From the NCBI GenBank assembly GCA_041913905.1, contig JAYSEK010000005.1:100483-164482 (forward strand): a DNA stretch of 64,000 nt, in the 5' to 3' direction. The stretch comes from Roseateles_B sp041913905 (GTDB taxonomy: Bacteria > Pseudomonadota > Gammaproteobacteria > Burkholderiales > Burkholderiaceae_C). Position numbers and translations under genes: made by a program. Shown piece after piece: positions 57,230-64,000 of this stretch (within the stretch, counting starts at the first letter, position 1; every line of letters starts with the position of its first letter). The notes below the pieces were generated by a model. It had not been told where the DNA came from, did no database searches, and saw nothing but the letters and a program-made list of their open reading frames with translations.

Positions 57230-57649
57230 TCAGGGCTTGGGCGCGATCACGCGCAGGCCTTTGAAGTAGTCACGAAAGAAACCGGCGTCACGGGTGATCA
57301 GGCCCTGACATTGCAGCAGGGCATGGGCACCAATGAGGAAATCAGGCACGGAACGCCGTGCCGGGGAGAGTTCGGGCTGGCCTTGCAGGCGCGTCCGGTA
57401 GCGGCGCTGCATCTCGCCCGCACGCAGGGCCGCGCGCAGCTCCACCGGCGAGTAGCTGATGCCGATGGCTTCCAGCGTCTCCAGCACGATGTCGCTGTGG
57501 CCCAGGCCGGCCACGACCTCGCTGACGACGACATCGCAGGCCACCACCGGCCCCGCGGACAGCGCGGTGCGCAGCAATTGCTCGGCCTGCTCGGCCAGGG
57601 GGCCATCGCCGATGTAATCGACCAGGATGGAGGTGTCGACGGCAATCAT
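57230..57649 (-). CDS. PIN-domain toxin (VapC type)
   Basis: This 139-residue PIN ribonuclease has the acidic metal-binding residues: Asp5 in MIAVDTSILVDYI, Glu in VVSEVVAGLG, Asp in VPDFLIGAHALL and Asp in LITRDAGFFRDYF. PIN toxins cut tRNA, rRNA or mRNA under stress. It starts 37 bases after the AbrB-type antitoxin gene and is likely co-transcribed. It lies 36 bases upstream of acnB in the same direction, so transcription from the pair could read into acnB. Confidence 0.88.
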   Translation of the reverse strand: MIAVDTSILVDYIGDGPLAEQAEQLLRTALSAGPVVACDVVVSEVVAGLGHSDIVLETLEAIGISYSPVELRAALRAGEMQRRYRTRLQGQPELSPARRSVPDFLIGAHALLQCQGLITRDAGFFRDYFKGLRVIAPKP

Positions 57650-57686
57650 GAAATGGGGCGGCGATCAGGAGGATGGCAGGGCGGGT

Positions 57687-57944
57687 TCAGGCTTCGTCCG
57701 GAGGCGGGTAGGGGTCGCCAGGGGCGCGACCGCGCAGCTCGCGCATGACGTCGTCGGTGCTCGTGCCGGCCGGGAGCTTGATGCGGCCCCGCATGCGCGA
57801 CAGGGCGTCGCCCACATCCTTGCGCAGGATGATGCGGCCGCCGTCCAACTCCACCTTGAGCGTGGTGCCTTTGGTCAGTCCCAGGGCGTCTCGGACGGCC
57901 TTGGGCAGAGTGATCTGCCCGCGTTCGGCAACAGTCGCTTCCAT
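57687..57944 (-). CDS. AbrB/SpoVT-type antitoxin (VapB type)
   Basis: This 85-residue protein has an N-terminal AbrB DNA-binding domain (ATVAERGQITLPKAVRDALGLTKGTTLKVELDGGRIILR) and a C-terminal tail that should wrap the toxin. The ATG at 57944 follows an AAGGAG box. It binds its own promoter, where a near-perfect dyad lies 28-52 bases upstream, and neutralises the PIN toxin. The longer upstream in-frame reading lacks a ribosome site. Confidence 0.87.
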   Translation of the reverse strand: MEATVAERGQITLPKAVRDALGLTKGTTLKVELDGGRIILRKDVGDALSRMRGRIKLPAGTSTDDVMRELRGRAPGDPYPPPDEA

Positions 57945-57971
57945 GCTCGTGCTCCTTGGGTATGCCGCTGA

Positions 57972-57996
57972 AAGTATGTATTGATTGTACGTACTT
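57972..57996. promoter_or_regulatory. Candidate operator of the VapBC-type module
   Basis: AAGTATGTA (57972-57980) and TACGTACTT (57988-57996) form an inverted repeat with one mismatch around TTGATTG, in an AT-rich patch upstream of the antitoxin start. This is typical of sites for AbrB-type autoregulation. Confidence 0.65.
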
Positions 57997-58175
57997 CGGC
58001 AGTCTCCCCAAGCCCGACCTGGGGACTCGGACTTGCCGCCTCGCGAGGCCGCTCCCCCGCCGTGCAGCCGGAGTGCCCCTGGGGCCAGGACGGCGACGGC
58101 AAAAGGAGCTGGCGGCAGGCGCTGGGGCAAGAATCGGGACCATGGCCCATGCCGCCGCGAACTGGCGCGGCCATG

Positions 58176-58199
58176 AAAAAAGGAGGCCGCGGCCTCCTC
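58176..58199 (-). terminator. Rho-independent terminator of the secreted protein gene
   Basis: GGAGGCCGCGGCCTCC (58182-58197) is fully self-complementary and, on the minus strand, is followed by six T residues (58176-58181 on plus as A). It lies about 22 bases past the stop of the gene at 58221. Confidence 0.85.
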
Positions 58200-58220
58200 T
58201 TGCGGGTGCTTCGATGGCGG

Positions 58221-58760
58221 TCAGTTGCTGCCGGCGGTGCCGGGCGTGATGCCGATGCCGGCCGCCGGCTGGGCGCTGCTGCCATTGGCCACGAAGGCGC
58301 GCTGTTCGGCGTGCTGGCAGCTGTCCACCATGCGCTGGCCGACCTTGGCGTTCATCAGCATGGACTTGGACGGGATCTGCAGCCAGACCACGCCGGCGCT
58401 CTTGTCTTCCAGCCGCACGGCGCCGGTGCTGGTGGGCTCCGGCGTCATGTTGTAGACCATCTTGCCGAACTGCAGGCGGAAGCGGCCGGGCTTGTCCGGG
58501 TGGGGGGTGACGTGCACCTGCTGGTTGAACTCGCACTGGGCGTCGCCGGCATGCACGCGCGGCGCGACTTGCAGCTGCTCATCCGTCAACGGGGCTTCTT
58601 CGGCCGGGGGCAGGGGTGCGACGGCGCTTTGCGGCTTGAGCTTGGCGGCCAGCCGGTTCTTGGGCGCGGCCGGCGCTTCCTTGGCAGCCGCCAGGGCCTG
58701 GCTGGCGACAAGCAGGGCCGAGGTGCCCAGGATGGCGGAAAGAGTACGGAGGTATTGCAT
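58221..58760 (-). CDS. Secreted protein of unknown function
   Basis: This 179-residue protein has a signal peptide (MQYLRTLSAILGTSALLVASQALA), an Ala/Pro/Lys linker, then a small domain with QCEFNQQVHVTPHPDKPGRFRLQFGKMVYNMTPEPTSTGAVRLED and VDSCQHAEQRAF. Two cysteines may form a disulfide. The domain is common as an unnamed periplasmic protein in Burkholderiales, but no function is assigned. It has its own terminator. A dyad TGCTTG/CAAGCA around ATTGTG (58778-58795) upstream may be regulatory. Confidence 0.75.
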   Translation of the reverse strand: MQYLRTLSAILGTSALLVASQALAAAKEAPAAPKNRLAAKLKPQSAVAPLPPAEEAPLTDEQLQVAPRVHAGDAQCEFNQQVHVTPHPDKPGRFRLQFGKMVYNMTPEPTSTGAVRLEDKSAGVVWLQIPSKSMLMNAKVGQRMVDSCQHAEQRAFVANGSSAQPAAGIGITPGTAGSN

Positions 58761-58943
58761 GAGAAATCCTGTGCAGATGCTTGATTGTGCAAGCAAAAGT
58801 CCTGCTTGTGGGTGTGTTGTCGAGCCAGCGATGGTGACGGGCGCAAGCATGCGCCGCGCCCCGTCTCCTGTCTATGCCCGAATTCCCTTCATCTGCAATA
58901 AATGGTGAGTTCAGGCCCGGCATTCAGGCATCGGCTGCCGAGC

Positions 58944-59939
58944 TCAATTGCCGAAGTAGGCGGCCTCGATCTCGGCCGGCAAGGCTTGTCCGGTGCGATG
59001 CGCGCGCTCCAGCACCTGCCAGAAGTAGCGGTAGCTGGCGCGGTCATGCAGGGTGTCGCGGTGCTGGATGGGCGCCCAGTGGGCGGCCTGCGCAGCCTGG
59101 ATGATCTCGATGGCTTCGTCGATTTCGGCCACGCGCGGGGCGAAGGCCTCGATGATGGGGCGGATCTGGTTGGGATGGATGCTCCACATGCGCGTGTAGC
59201 CGAACTCGCGGGCGGCGCGGCCGGCGGCCATCTCCAGGGCGTCGCTGTCCTTGAACTCGGTCACCACGCAGTGTGAAGGCGTCTTGCCATGGGCGTGGGC
59301 GGCAGCGGCGATCTCCAGCTTGGCGCGCACCACCAGCGGATGGCTGAACTGGCCCTCGACGGTGAGTCCGGAGCGCGGGATGGCGCCGCGGTGTGCGGAG
59401 ACGAAGTCCATCAGCCCGAAGGAGAGGGATTCGATGCGCGGATGGGCGGCGATCCGCTGCACGTCGCGCAGCGCGCCGTGGGTCTCGATCAGCACGTGGA
59501 TGGGCAAATCCTGCTGCAGCTTCAGGCGCTGCCGCGTGGCGTCGATGAAGGCCACGGCGCGGTCCACATCCTCGAAGGACTGCGGTTTGGGCACCATCAG
59601 GTAGGCCAGGCGCTCGCCGCCGCCGGCGAGCAGGCCTTCGACGTCCGCCTCGAAGGCCGCGTGGCCCAGCGGATGCACGCGGGCGCCGACGCGGCCATGG
59701 CGGTTCAGCGGATCGTTGAGCAGCTCGTTGACCAGCAGCACATGCTCGGCCTCGCCGCCCACGGGAGCGCCGTCCTCGCAGTCCAGGGTGATGTCGAAGA
59801 CCGGGCCCATCTGCGCCTGCAGTTCCAGGCTCTTGCGCATGCGCTGCTCGACGCCGCAGTAGTGGTCGACGACGGGCAGCAATGTGGCGGCATCGCCCTC
59901 TTCGAAAAGGGCCAGGCGAGGGTGCGGCGCGGTGCTCAT
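58944..59939 (-). CDS. HpcH/HpaI aldolase / citrate lyase beta (CitE)-like CoA ester lyase
   Basis: This 331-residue TIM-barrel lyase has catalytic/metal residues in FDITLDCEDGAPVGGE (Asp/Glu), VHPLGH and IETHGALRDVQRIAAHPRI. Family members cleave or form CoA esters such as malyl- or citramalyl-CoA. It lies between mdh and acnB, a common Burkholderiales order, so a role near the TCA cycle or methylcitrate/glyoxylate metabolism is plausible. The ATG is at 59939. Confidence 0.88.
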   Translation of the reverse strand: MSTAPHPRLALFEEGDAATLLPVVDHYCGVEQRMRKSLELQAQMGPVFDITLDCEDGAPVGGEAEHVLLVNELLNDPLNRHGRVGARVHPLGHAAFEADVEGLLAGGGERLAYLMVPKPQSFEDVDRAVAFIDATRQRLKLQQDLPIHVLIETHGALRDVQRIAAHPRIESLSFGLMDFVSAHRGAIPRSGLTVEGQFSHPLVVRAKLEIAAAAHAHGKTPSHCVVTEFKDSDALEMAAGRAAREFGYTRMWSIHPNQIRPIIEAFAPRVAEIDEAIEIIQAAQAAHWAPIQHRDTLHDRASYRYFWQVLERAHRTGQALPAEIEAAYFGN

Positions 59940-59963
59940 GGTGGGCGGGCTCGAATCGGCAAG

Positions 59964-59998
59964 GCAAAAGACGAAGGGCCGGCATCGGCCGACCCTTC
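59964..59998 (-). terminator. Terminator-like hairpin after mdh
   Basis: GAAGGGCCGGC (59973-59983) pairs with GCCGACCCTTC (59988-59998) with one mismatch. On the minus strand the stem is followed by GTCTTTTGCC. It lies about 48 bases past the mdh stop and just upstream of the CitE-like gene start. Confidence 0.6.
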
Positions 59999-60045
59999 AC
60001 CGTATCACGAACGCAGTCCGCGATGATGGTTTGGCGCTGCTGCGA

Positions 60046-61032
60046 TTACAGCAGGTGCTTGACGCCGTTCTGCTCTTCCAGCAGTTCGTTCAGGGTCTTG
60101 TTGATGCACTCTTGCGAGAAGGCATCGATCTCCAGGCCCTCGACGATCTTGTATTCGCCGTTCTCGCAGGTCACGGGGTAGCCGAACATCACTTCGGCGG
60201 GGATGCCGTACTCGCCCTTGGACGGGATGCCCATGGTGACCCACTTGCCGTTGGTGCCCAGGGCCCAGTCGCGCATGTGGTCGATGGCGGCGTTGGCGGC
60301 CGAGGCGGCCGAGGACAGGCCGCGAGCGGCGATGATGGCAGCGCCGCGCTTGCCCACGGTCGGCAGGAACACTTCGCGGTTCCATTGCTCGTCATTGATC
60401 ATGGCCTTGACCGACTGGCCGCCGATGGTGGCGAAGCGGTAGTCGGCGTACATCGTGGGCGAGTGGTTGCCCCAGACGGCCAGCTTCTCGATGTCGGCCA
60501 CGGCCTTGCCGGTCTTGGCAGCGATCTGCGAGGCGGCGCGGTTGTGGTCCAGGCGCAGCATGGCGGTGAAGTTCTTGGCCGGCAGGTCCGGGGCCGACTT
60601 CATGGCGATGTAGGCGTTGGTGTTGGCGGGGTTGCCCACGACCAGCACCTTGACGTTGCGCGAGGCCACGGCGTTGAGGGCCTTGCCCTGCACCGTGAAG
60701 ATCTGGGCGTTGGCGGCCAGCAGGTCCGAGCGCTCCATGCCGGGGCCGCGGGGACGGGCGCCGACCAGCAGGGCGTAGTCGGTGTCCTTGAAGGCGGTCA
60801 TCGGGTCGCTGTGGGCTTCGATGCCGGCCAGCAGCGGGAAGGCGCAGTCTTCCAGTTCCATGATCACGCCCTTCAGCGCGTTCTGGGCCTTCTCGTCCGG
60901 GATCTCCAGCAACTGCAGGATGACGGGCTGGTCCTTGCCCAGCATTTCGCCGGAGGCGATGCGGAACAACAGGGCGTAGCCGATCTGGCCTGCGGCACCG
61001 GTGACGGCAACGCGAACGGGTTTCTTGCTCAT
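60046..61032 (-). CDS. mdh: Malate dehydrogenase
   Basis: This 328-residue NAD-dependent enzyme has the Rossmann glycine motif TGAAGQIGYALLFRIA, substrate-binding arginines in ARPRGPGMERSDLL, VVGNPANTNAYIA, LDHNRA and the catalytic His in WGNHSPTMYADY. It oxidises malate to oxaloacetate in the TCA cycle. The ATG at 61032 follows a GGAG box. It is divergent from the GntR regulator across the palindrome at 61259-61274. Confidence 0.96.
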   Translation of the reverse strand: MSKKPVRVAVTGAAGQIGYALLFRIASGEMLGKDQPVILQLLEIPDEKAQNALKGVIMELEDCAFPLLAGIEAHSDPMTAFKDTDYALLVGARPRGPGMERSDLLAANAQIFTVQGKALNAVASRNVKVLVVGNPANTNAYIAMKSAPDLPAKNFTAMLRLDHNRAASQIAAKTGKAVADIEKLAVWGNHSPTMYADYRFATIGGQSVKAMINDEQWNREVFLPTVGKRGAAIIAARGLSSAASAANAAIDHMRDWALGTNGKWVTMGIPSKGEYGIPAEVMFGYPVTCENGEYKIVEGLEIDAFSQECINKTLNELLEEQNGVKHLL

Positions 61033-61252
61033 GGAGGTCTCCGAAAAGGATGAAAAAGCTGTTCGTGGCGCCACTGGTTGCGCAAGCACGGCGGTCATCC
61101 CGGGACGAGCAAGACCGATGGGCGGGCAGGCGGCAGCGCGGTGGCGGCAAGTGTAGGCCAGAGTTCGGGCGTTTCCCCTATTGACCCTGGTCAAACGCGC
61201 ACTTGCAGCCGGCCAGGCGAGATTATGCGCCCGCCTTTGCATAAAACTGACG

Positions 61253-61274
61253 GTCTTATGTCTTATAGAAGACA
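61253..61274. promoter_or_regulatory. Candidate GntR operator in the mdh/gntR gap
   Basis: TGTCTT (61259-61264) and AAGACA (61269-61274) are perfect inverted repeats around ATAG, and GTCTTAT is repeated directly at 61253-61259 and 61260-61266. This matches the GTCT-rich palindromes bound by HutC-type GntR regulators. The gap 61033-61337 otherwise holds no gene. Confidence 0.65.
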
Positions 61275-61337
61275 ACTTTGAGCGGATTTGCCAAATCCGC
61301 TCGACGGGCAGGGGTGGGCTGTGCTCGAATTCCGCCC

Positions 61338-62150
61338 ATGCCGAATCCCCCAGCAGTCCCTCTCGCGCCTGGTCTTGAGCTCCAGCGTGGCGAGGGTGCG
61401 TCCAGTGCGGCGGGAGGGCATGCGTCGCCGAGTTCGCCGGCGTTCTCCCCGCTGTATCGGCAGATCAAGGATCTGATCATCCGCCGCCTGCAGGCCGGGG
61501 CGTGGAAGGCCGGCGAGGCCATTCCCAGCGAGATGGAGCTGGCGTCCGCCTTCGGTGTCAGCCAGGGCACGGTCCGTAAGGCTATTGACGAACTCGCGGC
61601 CGAGAATCTGCTGGTGCGCCGCCAGGGCAAGGGCACGTTCGTGGCCACGCATGCGGAGCAGAAGCAGCAGTACCGCTTTCTGCGCCTGATGCCGGACGAA
61701 GGCCAGGAGCCGGGCTTGGGGCGCCAGTTGCTGGACTGCCGGCGTCAGCGCGCGCCGGCCTGGATCGCCCGTCAGCTGCAGATGCGCGCGGGTGACGCCA
61801 TGGTCGAGGTGCGCCGCCTGCTGCACAGCAAGGGCCGGCCGGTGGTGCTGGATGACATCTGGCTGCCGGGCAGTCTGTTCAAGGGTTTGACGACCGAGCT
61901 GCTGAACCAGCATCGCGGTCCTTTCTATGGCTTGTTCGAGTCGGAGTTCGGGGTGCAGATGATCCGGGCCCAGGAGAAGATCCGCGCCGTGGCGGCGGAT
62001 GCCGAGGCCGCGGCCCTGCTGCAGGTCGAGGTCGGCACGCCGCTGCTGAGCGTGGAGCGCCTGTCCTTCACCTATGGCGACCGGCCGGTGGAGCTGCGTC
62101 GTGGGCTCTACAACACGAGCACGCATTTCTACCGCAACGATCTCAACTGA
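61338..62150 (+). CDS. GntR family (HutC/UTRA) regulator
   Basis: This ~270-residue regulator has a winged helix-turn-helix (PLYRQIKDLIIRRLQAGAWKAGEAIPSEMELASAFGVSQGTVRKAIDELAAENLLVRRQGKGTFVA) and a C-terminal UTRA effector domain (VEVRRLLHSKGRPVVLDDIWLP, YGDRPVELRRGLYNTSTHFYRND). The same gene is found between mdh and sdhC in other betaproteobacteria. It likely adjusts TCA genes in response to a small acid. The ATG at 61338 is preferred over a TTG at 61278 that lies against the operator. sdhC starts 101 bases downstream. Confidence 0.9.
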   Translation: MPNPPAVPLAPGLELQRGEGASSAAGGHASPSSPAFSPLYRQIKDLIIRRLQAGAWKAGEAIPSEMELASAFGVSQGTVRKAIDELAAENLLVRRQGKGTFVATHAEQKQQYRFLRLMPDEGQEPGLGRQLLDCRRQRAPAWIARQLQMRAGDAMVEVRRLLHSKGRPVVLDDIWLPGSLFKGLTTELLNQHRGPFYGLFESEFGVQMIRAQEKIRAVAADAEAAALLQVEVGTPLLSVERLSFTYGDRPVELRRGLYNTSTHFYRNDLN

Positions 62151-62251
62151 CACGCTGAAAGAAAGAGGCTCGCGGCAGTGAAAGGCAAGGCTTGACCCTG
62201 TTGCGTTGCAATAAAATCCTCAGGTTTCACATTGATTACCAAAGGTCGGGT

Positions 62252-62692
62252 ATGACAGACACCACCAGACAGACCACCCCCCTGCGACCGGTCTACCGCA
62301 ACATCCATGTGACGCAGATCGTGTCCTACCGGCTGCCGCCCGCCGGCATCGTCTCGATCCTGCATCGCATCAGCGGCATGCTCATGTTCCTGCTGCTGCC
62401 CTTCGTGATCTGGATGCTGGACACCAGCCTGAGCACCGAGATTTCCTTCGACGTGTTCAAGAACGCCTTCGTGGCCGGCATGGGCCCCATCCCGGGCGTG
62501 CTGGTCAAGCTGGTGGCGCTGGCGCTGATCTGGGGCTATCTGCATCACTTCATCGCCGGTGTGCGTCACCTGTGGATGGACGCCACCCACAGCGTCAGCA
62601 AGGAGCAGGGGCATTCCAGCGCCGTGCTGACCCTGGCCCTGTCCGTGCTGCTGACCCTGGCCCTGGGCGCCAAGCTCTTTGGCCTGTACTGA
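62252..62692 (+). CDS. sdhC: Succinate dehydrogenase cytochrome b556 subunit
   Basis: This 146-residue membrane anchor has three helices; SILHRISGMLMFLLLP is the SdhC signature and LHHFIAGVRHLWMDATH holds the heme ligand His. It binds quinone and heme with SdhD. The ATG at 62252 is chosen as the family start. The next gene sdhD follows 28 bases later. Confidence 0.94.
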   Translation: MTDTTRQTTPLRPVYRNIHVTQIVSYRLPPAGIVSILHRISGMLMFLLLPFVIWMLDTSLSTEISFDVFKNAFVAGMGPIPGVLVKLVALALIWGYLHHFIAGVRHLWMDATHSVSKEQGHSSAVLTLALSVLLTLALGAKLFGLY

Positions 62693-62720
62693 ACAGCCGA
62701 CCTGATTTGAGGTGCAAAGA

Positions 62721-63083
62721 ATGAGTACTTACGGAACCAAGCGCATCGTCAGCGGTGCGCACTATGGTCTGCGCGACTGGCTGGCCCAGCGCGTGACGGC
62801 CGTGCTGATGGCGCTGTTCACCATCGTGCTGCTGGCCCAGATCCTGTTCACCAAGCAGCCCCTGGGCTACGAGCTGTGGGCGGGCATCTTCGCGCAGCAA
62901 TGGATGAAGTTCGTGACCTTCGCGACCATCATCTCCCTGGCGTATCACGCCTGGGTCGGTGTGCGCGACATCTGGATGGACTACGTCAAGCCGGTGGGCA
63001 TCCGCCTGGCGCTGCATGTGTTCACCCTGGTCTGGTTGGTGGGTTGCGCGGGTTGGGCGATCCAAGTCCTCTGGAGGCTGTAA
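62721..63083 (+). CDS. sdhD: Succinate dehydrogenase membrane anchor subunit
   Basis: This 120-residue protein has three membrane helices, the N-terminal SGAHYGLRDWLAQRVTAVLM and the YHAWVGVRDIWMDYVKP segment with the second heme ligand His. The ATG at 62721 has a GAGGTG box upstream. The TAA stop at 63081-63083 is followed three bases later by the sdhA start. Confidence 0.94.
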   Translation: MSTYGTKRIVSGAHYGLRDWLAQRVTAVLMALFTIVLLAQILFTKQPLGYELWAGIFAQQWMKFVTFATIISLAYHAWVGVRDIWMDYVKPVGIRLALHVFTLVWLVGCAGWAIQVLWRL

Positions 63084-63086
63084 AAA

Positions 63087-64000
63087 ATGCAAGTTGGAAG
63101 CTCGCTCGCAAAGCGCAAATTTGACGTGGTGATCGTGGGTGCCGGTGGTTCCGGCATGCGCGCCTCGCTGCAACTCTCCCTGGCCGGCCTGAACGTGGCC
63201 GTGCTGTCCAAGGTCTTCCCGACCCGCTCGCACACCGTGGCTGCCCAGGGCGGCATCGGCGCCTCGCTGGGCAATATGTCGGAAGACAACTGGCACTACC
63301 ACTTCTTCGACACCGTCAAGGGTTCGGACTGGCTGGGTGACCAGGACGCCATCGAGTTCATGTGCCGCGAGGCCCCGAAGGTCGTGTACGAACTCGAACA
63401 CTTCGGCATGCCCTTCGACCGCAATCCGGACGGCACCATCTACCAGCGCCCCTTCGGCGGCCACACGGCCAACTACGGCGAAAAGCCCGTGCAGCGGGCC
63501 TGCGCCGCTGCGGACCGCACCGGCCACGCCCTGCTGCACACCCTGTACCAGCAGAACGTCAAGGCCAAGACCCAGTTCTTCGTCGAGTGGATGGCCCTGG
63601 ACCTGATCCGCGACGCCGAGGGCGACGTGGTCGGCGTGACCGCGCTGGAAATGGAGACCGGCGAGGTCCACATCCTGCAGGCCAAGACCGTGCTGATGGC
63701 CACTGGCGGTGCCGGCCGCATCTACGCGGCCTCCACCAACGCCTTCATCAACACCGGTGACGGCCTGGGCATGGCGGCGCGCGCCGGCATCCCGCTGGAA
63801 GACATGGAGTTCTGGCAGTTCCACCCCACCGGCGTGGCCGGCGCGGGCGTGCTGCTGACCGAAGGCTGCCGCGGCGAGGGCGCCATCCTGCGCAACGCCA
63901 ACGGCGAGCGCTTCATGGAACGCTACGCCCCGACCCTGAAGGACCTGGCCCCGCGCGACTTCGTGTCCCGCTCCATGGACCAGGAAATCAAGGAAGGCCG
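63087..64000 (+). CDS. sdhA: Succinate dehydrogenase flavoprotein subunit (3' partial)
   Basis: The first ~304 residues of SdhA are visible: the FAD-binding motif VVIVGAGGSGMRASLQLS, the covalent flavin His in TRSHTVAAQGGIGASLGN, RPFGGHTANYGEKPVQRACAAADRTGHA and EFWQFHPTGVAGAGVLLTEGCRGEGA with active-site residues. The ATG at 63087 follows a GGAGG box within the sdhD 3' end. The gene runs off the right edge. Confidence 0.95.
   Translation, partial: MQVGSSLAKRKFDVVIVGAGGSGMRASLQLSLAGLNVAVLSKVFPTRSHTVAAQGGIGASLGNMSEDNWHYHFFDTVKGSDWLGDQDAIEFMCREAPKVVYELEHFGMPFDRNPDGTIYQRPFGGHTANYGEKPVQRACAAADRTGHALLHTLYQQNVKAKTQFFVEWMALDLIRDAEGDVVGVTALEMETGEVHILQAKTVLMATGGAGRIYAASTNAFINTGDGLGMAARAGIPLEDMEFWQFHPTGVAGAGVLLTEGCRGEGAILRNANGERFMERYAPTLKDLAPRDFVSRSMDQEIKEG

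Overview
The window is a GC-rich, gene-dense bacterial chromosome segment. Gene content and order point to a betaproteobacterium of the order Burkholderiales, probably near the Rubrivivax/Leptothrix/Roseateles group; this placement is inferred from family resemblance and was not tested by a search. Supporting signs are a glucokinase fused to an RpiR/HexR-type regulator, the order acnB - CitE-like lyase - mdh // GntR - sdhCDA, and a liv-type transporter embedded in an aryl-CoA catabolic operon. No rRNA, tRNA, insertion sequence, prophage or CRISPR array was seen.

Layout. (1) 1-9641 (+): a catabolic operon with a crotonase-family protein (5' cut), acyl-CoA dehydrogenase, aryl-CoA ligase of the benzoate/2-aminobenzoate type, a complete LivKHMGF-type ABC importer, a hot-dog thioesterase and a RidA imine deaminase. 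It looks like uptake and CoA-dependent breakdown of an aromatic acid, with 2-aminobenzoate the best guess. (2) 9762-12002: a divergent LysR regulator and glutaryl-CoA dehydrogenase. (3) 12035-14065: a DUF2520-type protein and a secreted protein with an Ala-Pro repeat. (4) 14094-20396: a glucokinase-HexR fusion (-), a 35-codon leader ORF coupled to a second glucokinase (+), and a sugar-type TonB-dependent receptor. (5) 20562-26443: mixed small genes (SRPBCC, S33 peptidase lipoprotein, DUF488, GST, ArfB, unknowns) and an array of tandem hairpins. (6) 25520-42496: a divergent maltodextrin/glycogen locus, with malK-malE-malF-malG-secreted GH13 enzyme-aldo/keto reductase on the minus strand and glgP-glgB-glgX-malQ on the plus strand. 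(7) 42583-54448: CPA2 antiporter, small unknown, lipoxygenase, FMN reductase, a giant kinase/ATPase/GAF/GGDEF protein and a membrane protein. (8) 54602-64000: TCA-cycle genes acnB, CitE-like lyase, mdh, GntR and sdhC-sdhD-sdhA (3' cut), interrupted by a PIN/AbrB toxin-antitoxin pair and a small secreted protein.

Two signals cross gene boundaries. First, a palindrome close to TGTAGTNNNACTACA lies upstream of the glucokinase-HexR gene, the second glucokinase, the TonB receptor and in the malK/glgP divergent promoter. It resembles known HexR operators, so the fusion protein encoded here may coordinate alpha-glucan import, glycogen turnover and glucose phosphorylation. Second, the nonamer CAGGTCTTG (fuller consensus GGGG[T/C]CAGGTCTTGCC) occurs 16 times in both orientations, mostly inside unrelated genes and in different reading frames, sometimes using codons such as TCA and CTT that are scarce nearby. 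It behaves like a DNA-level signal rather than a protein motif.
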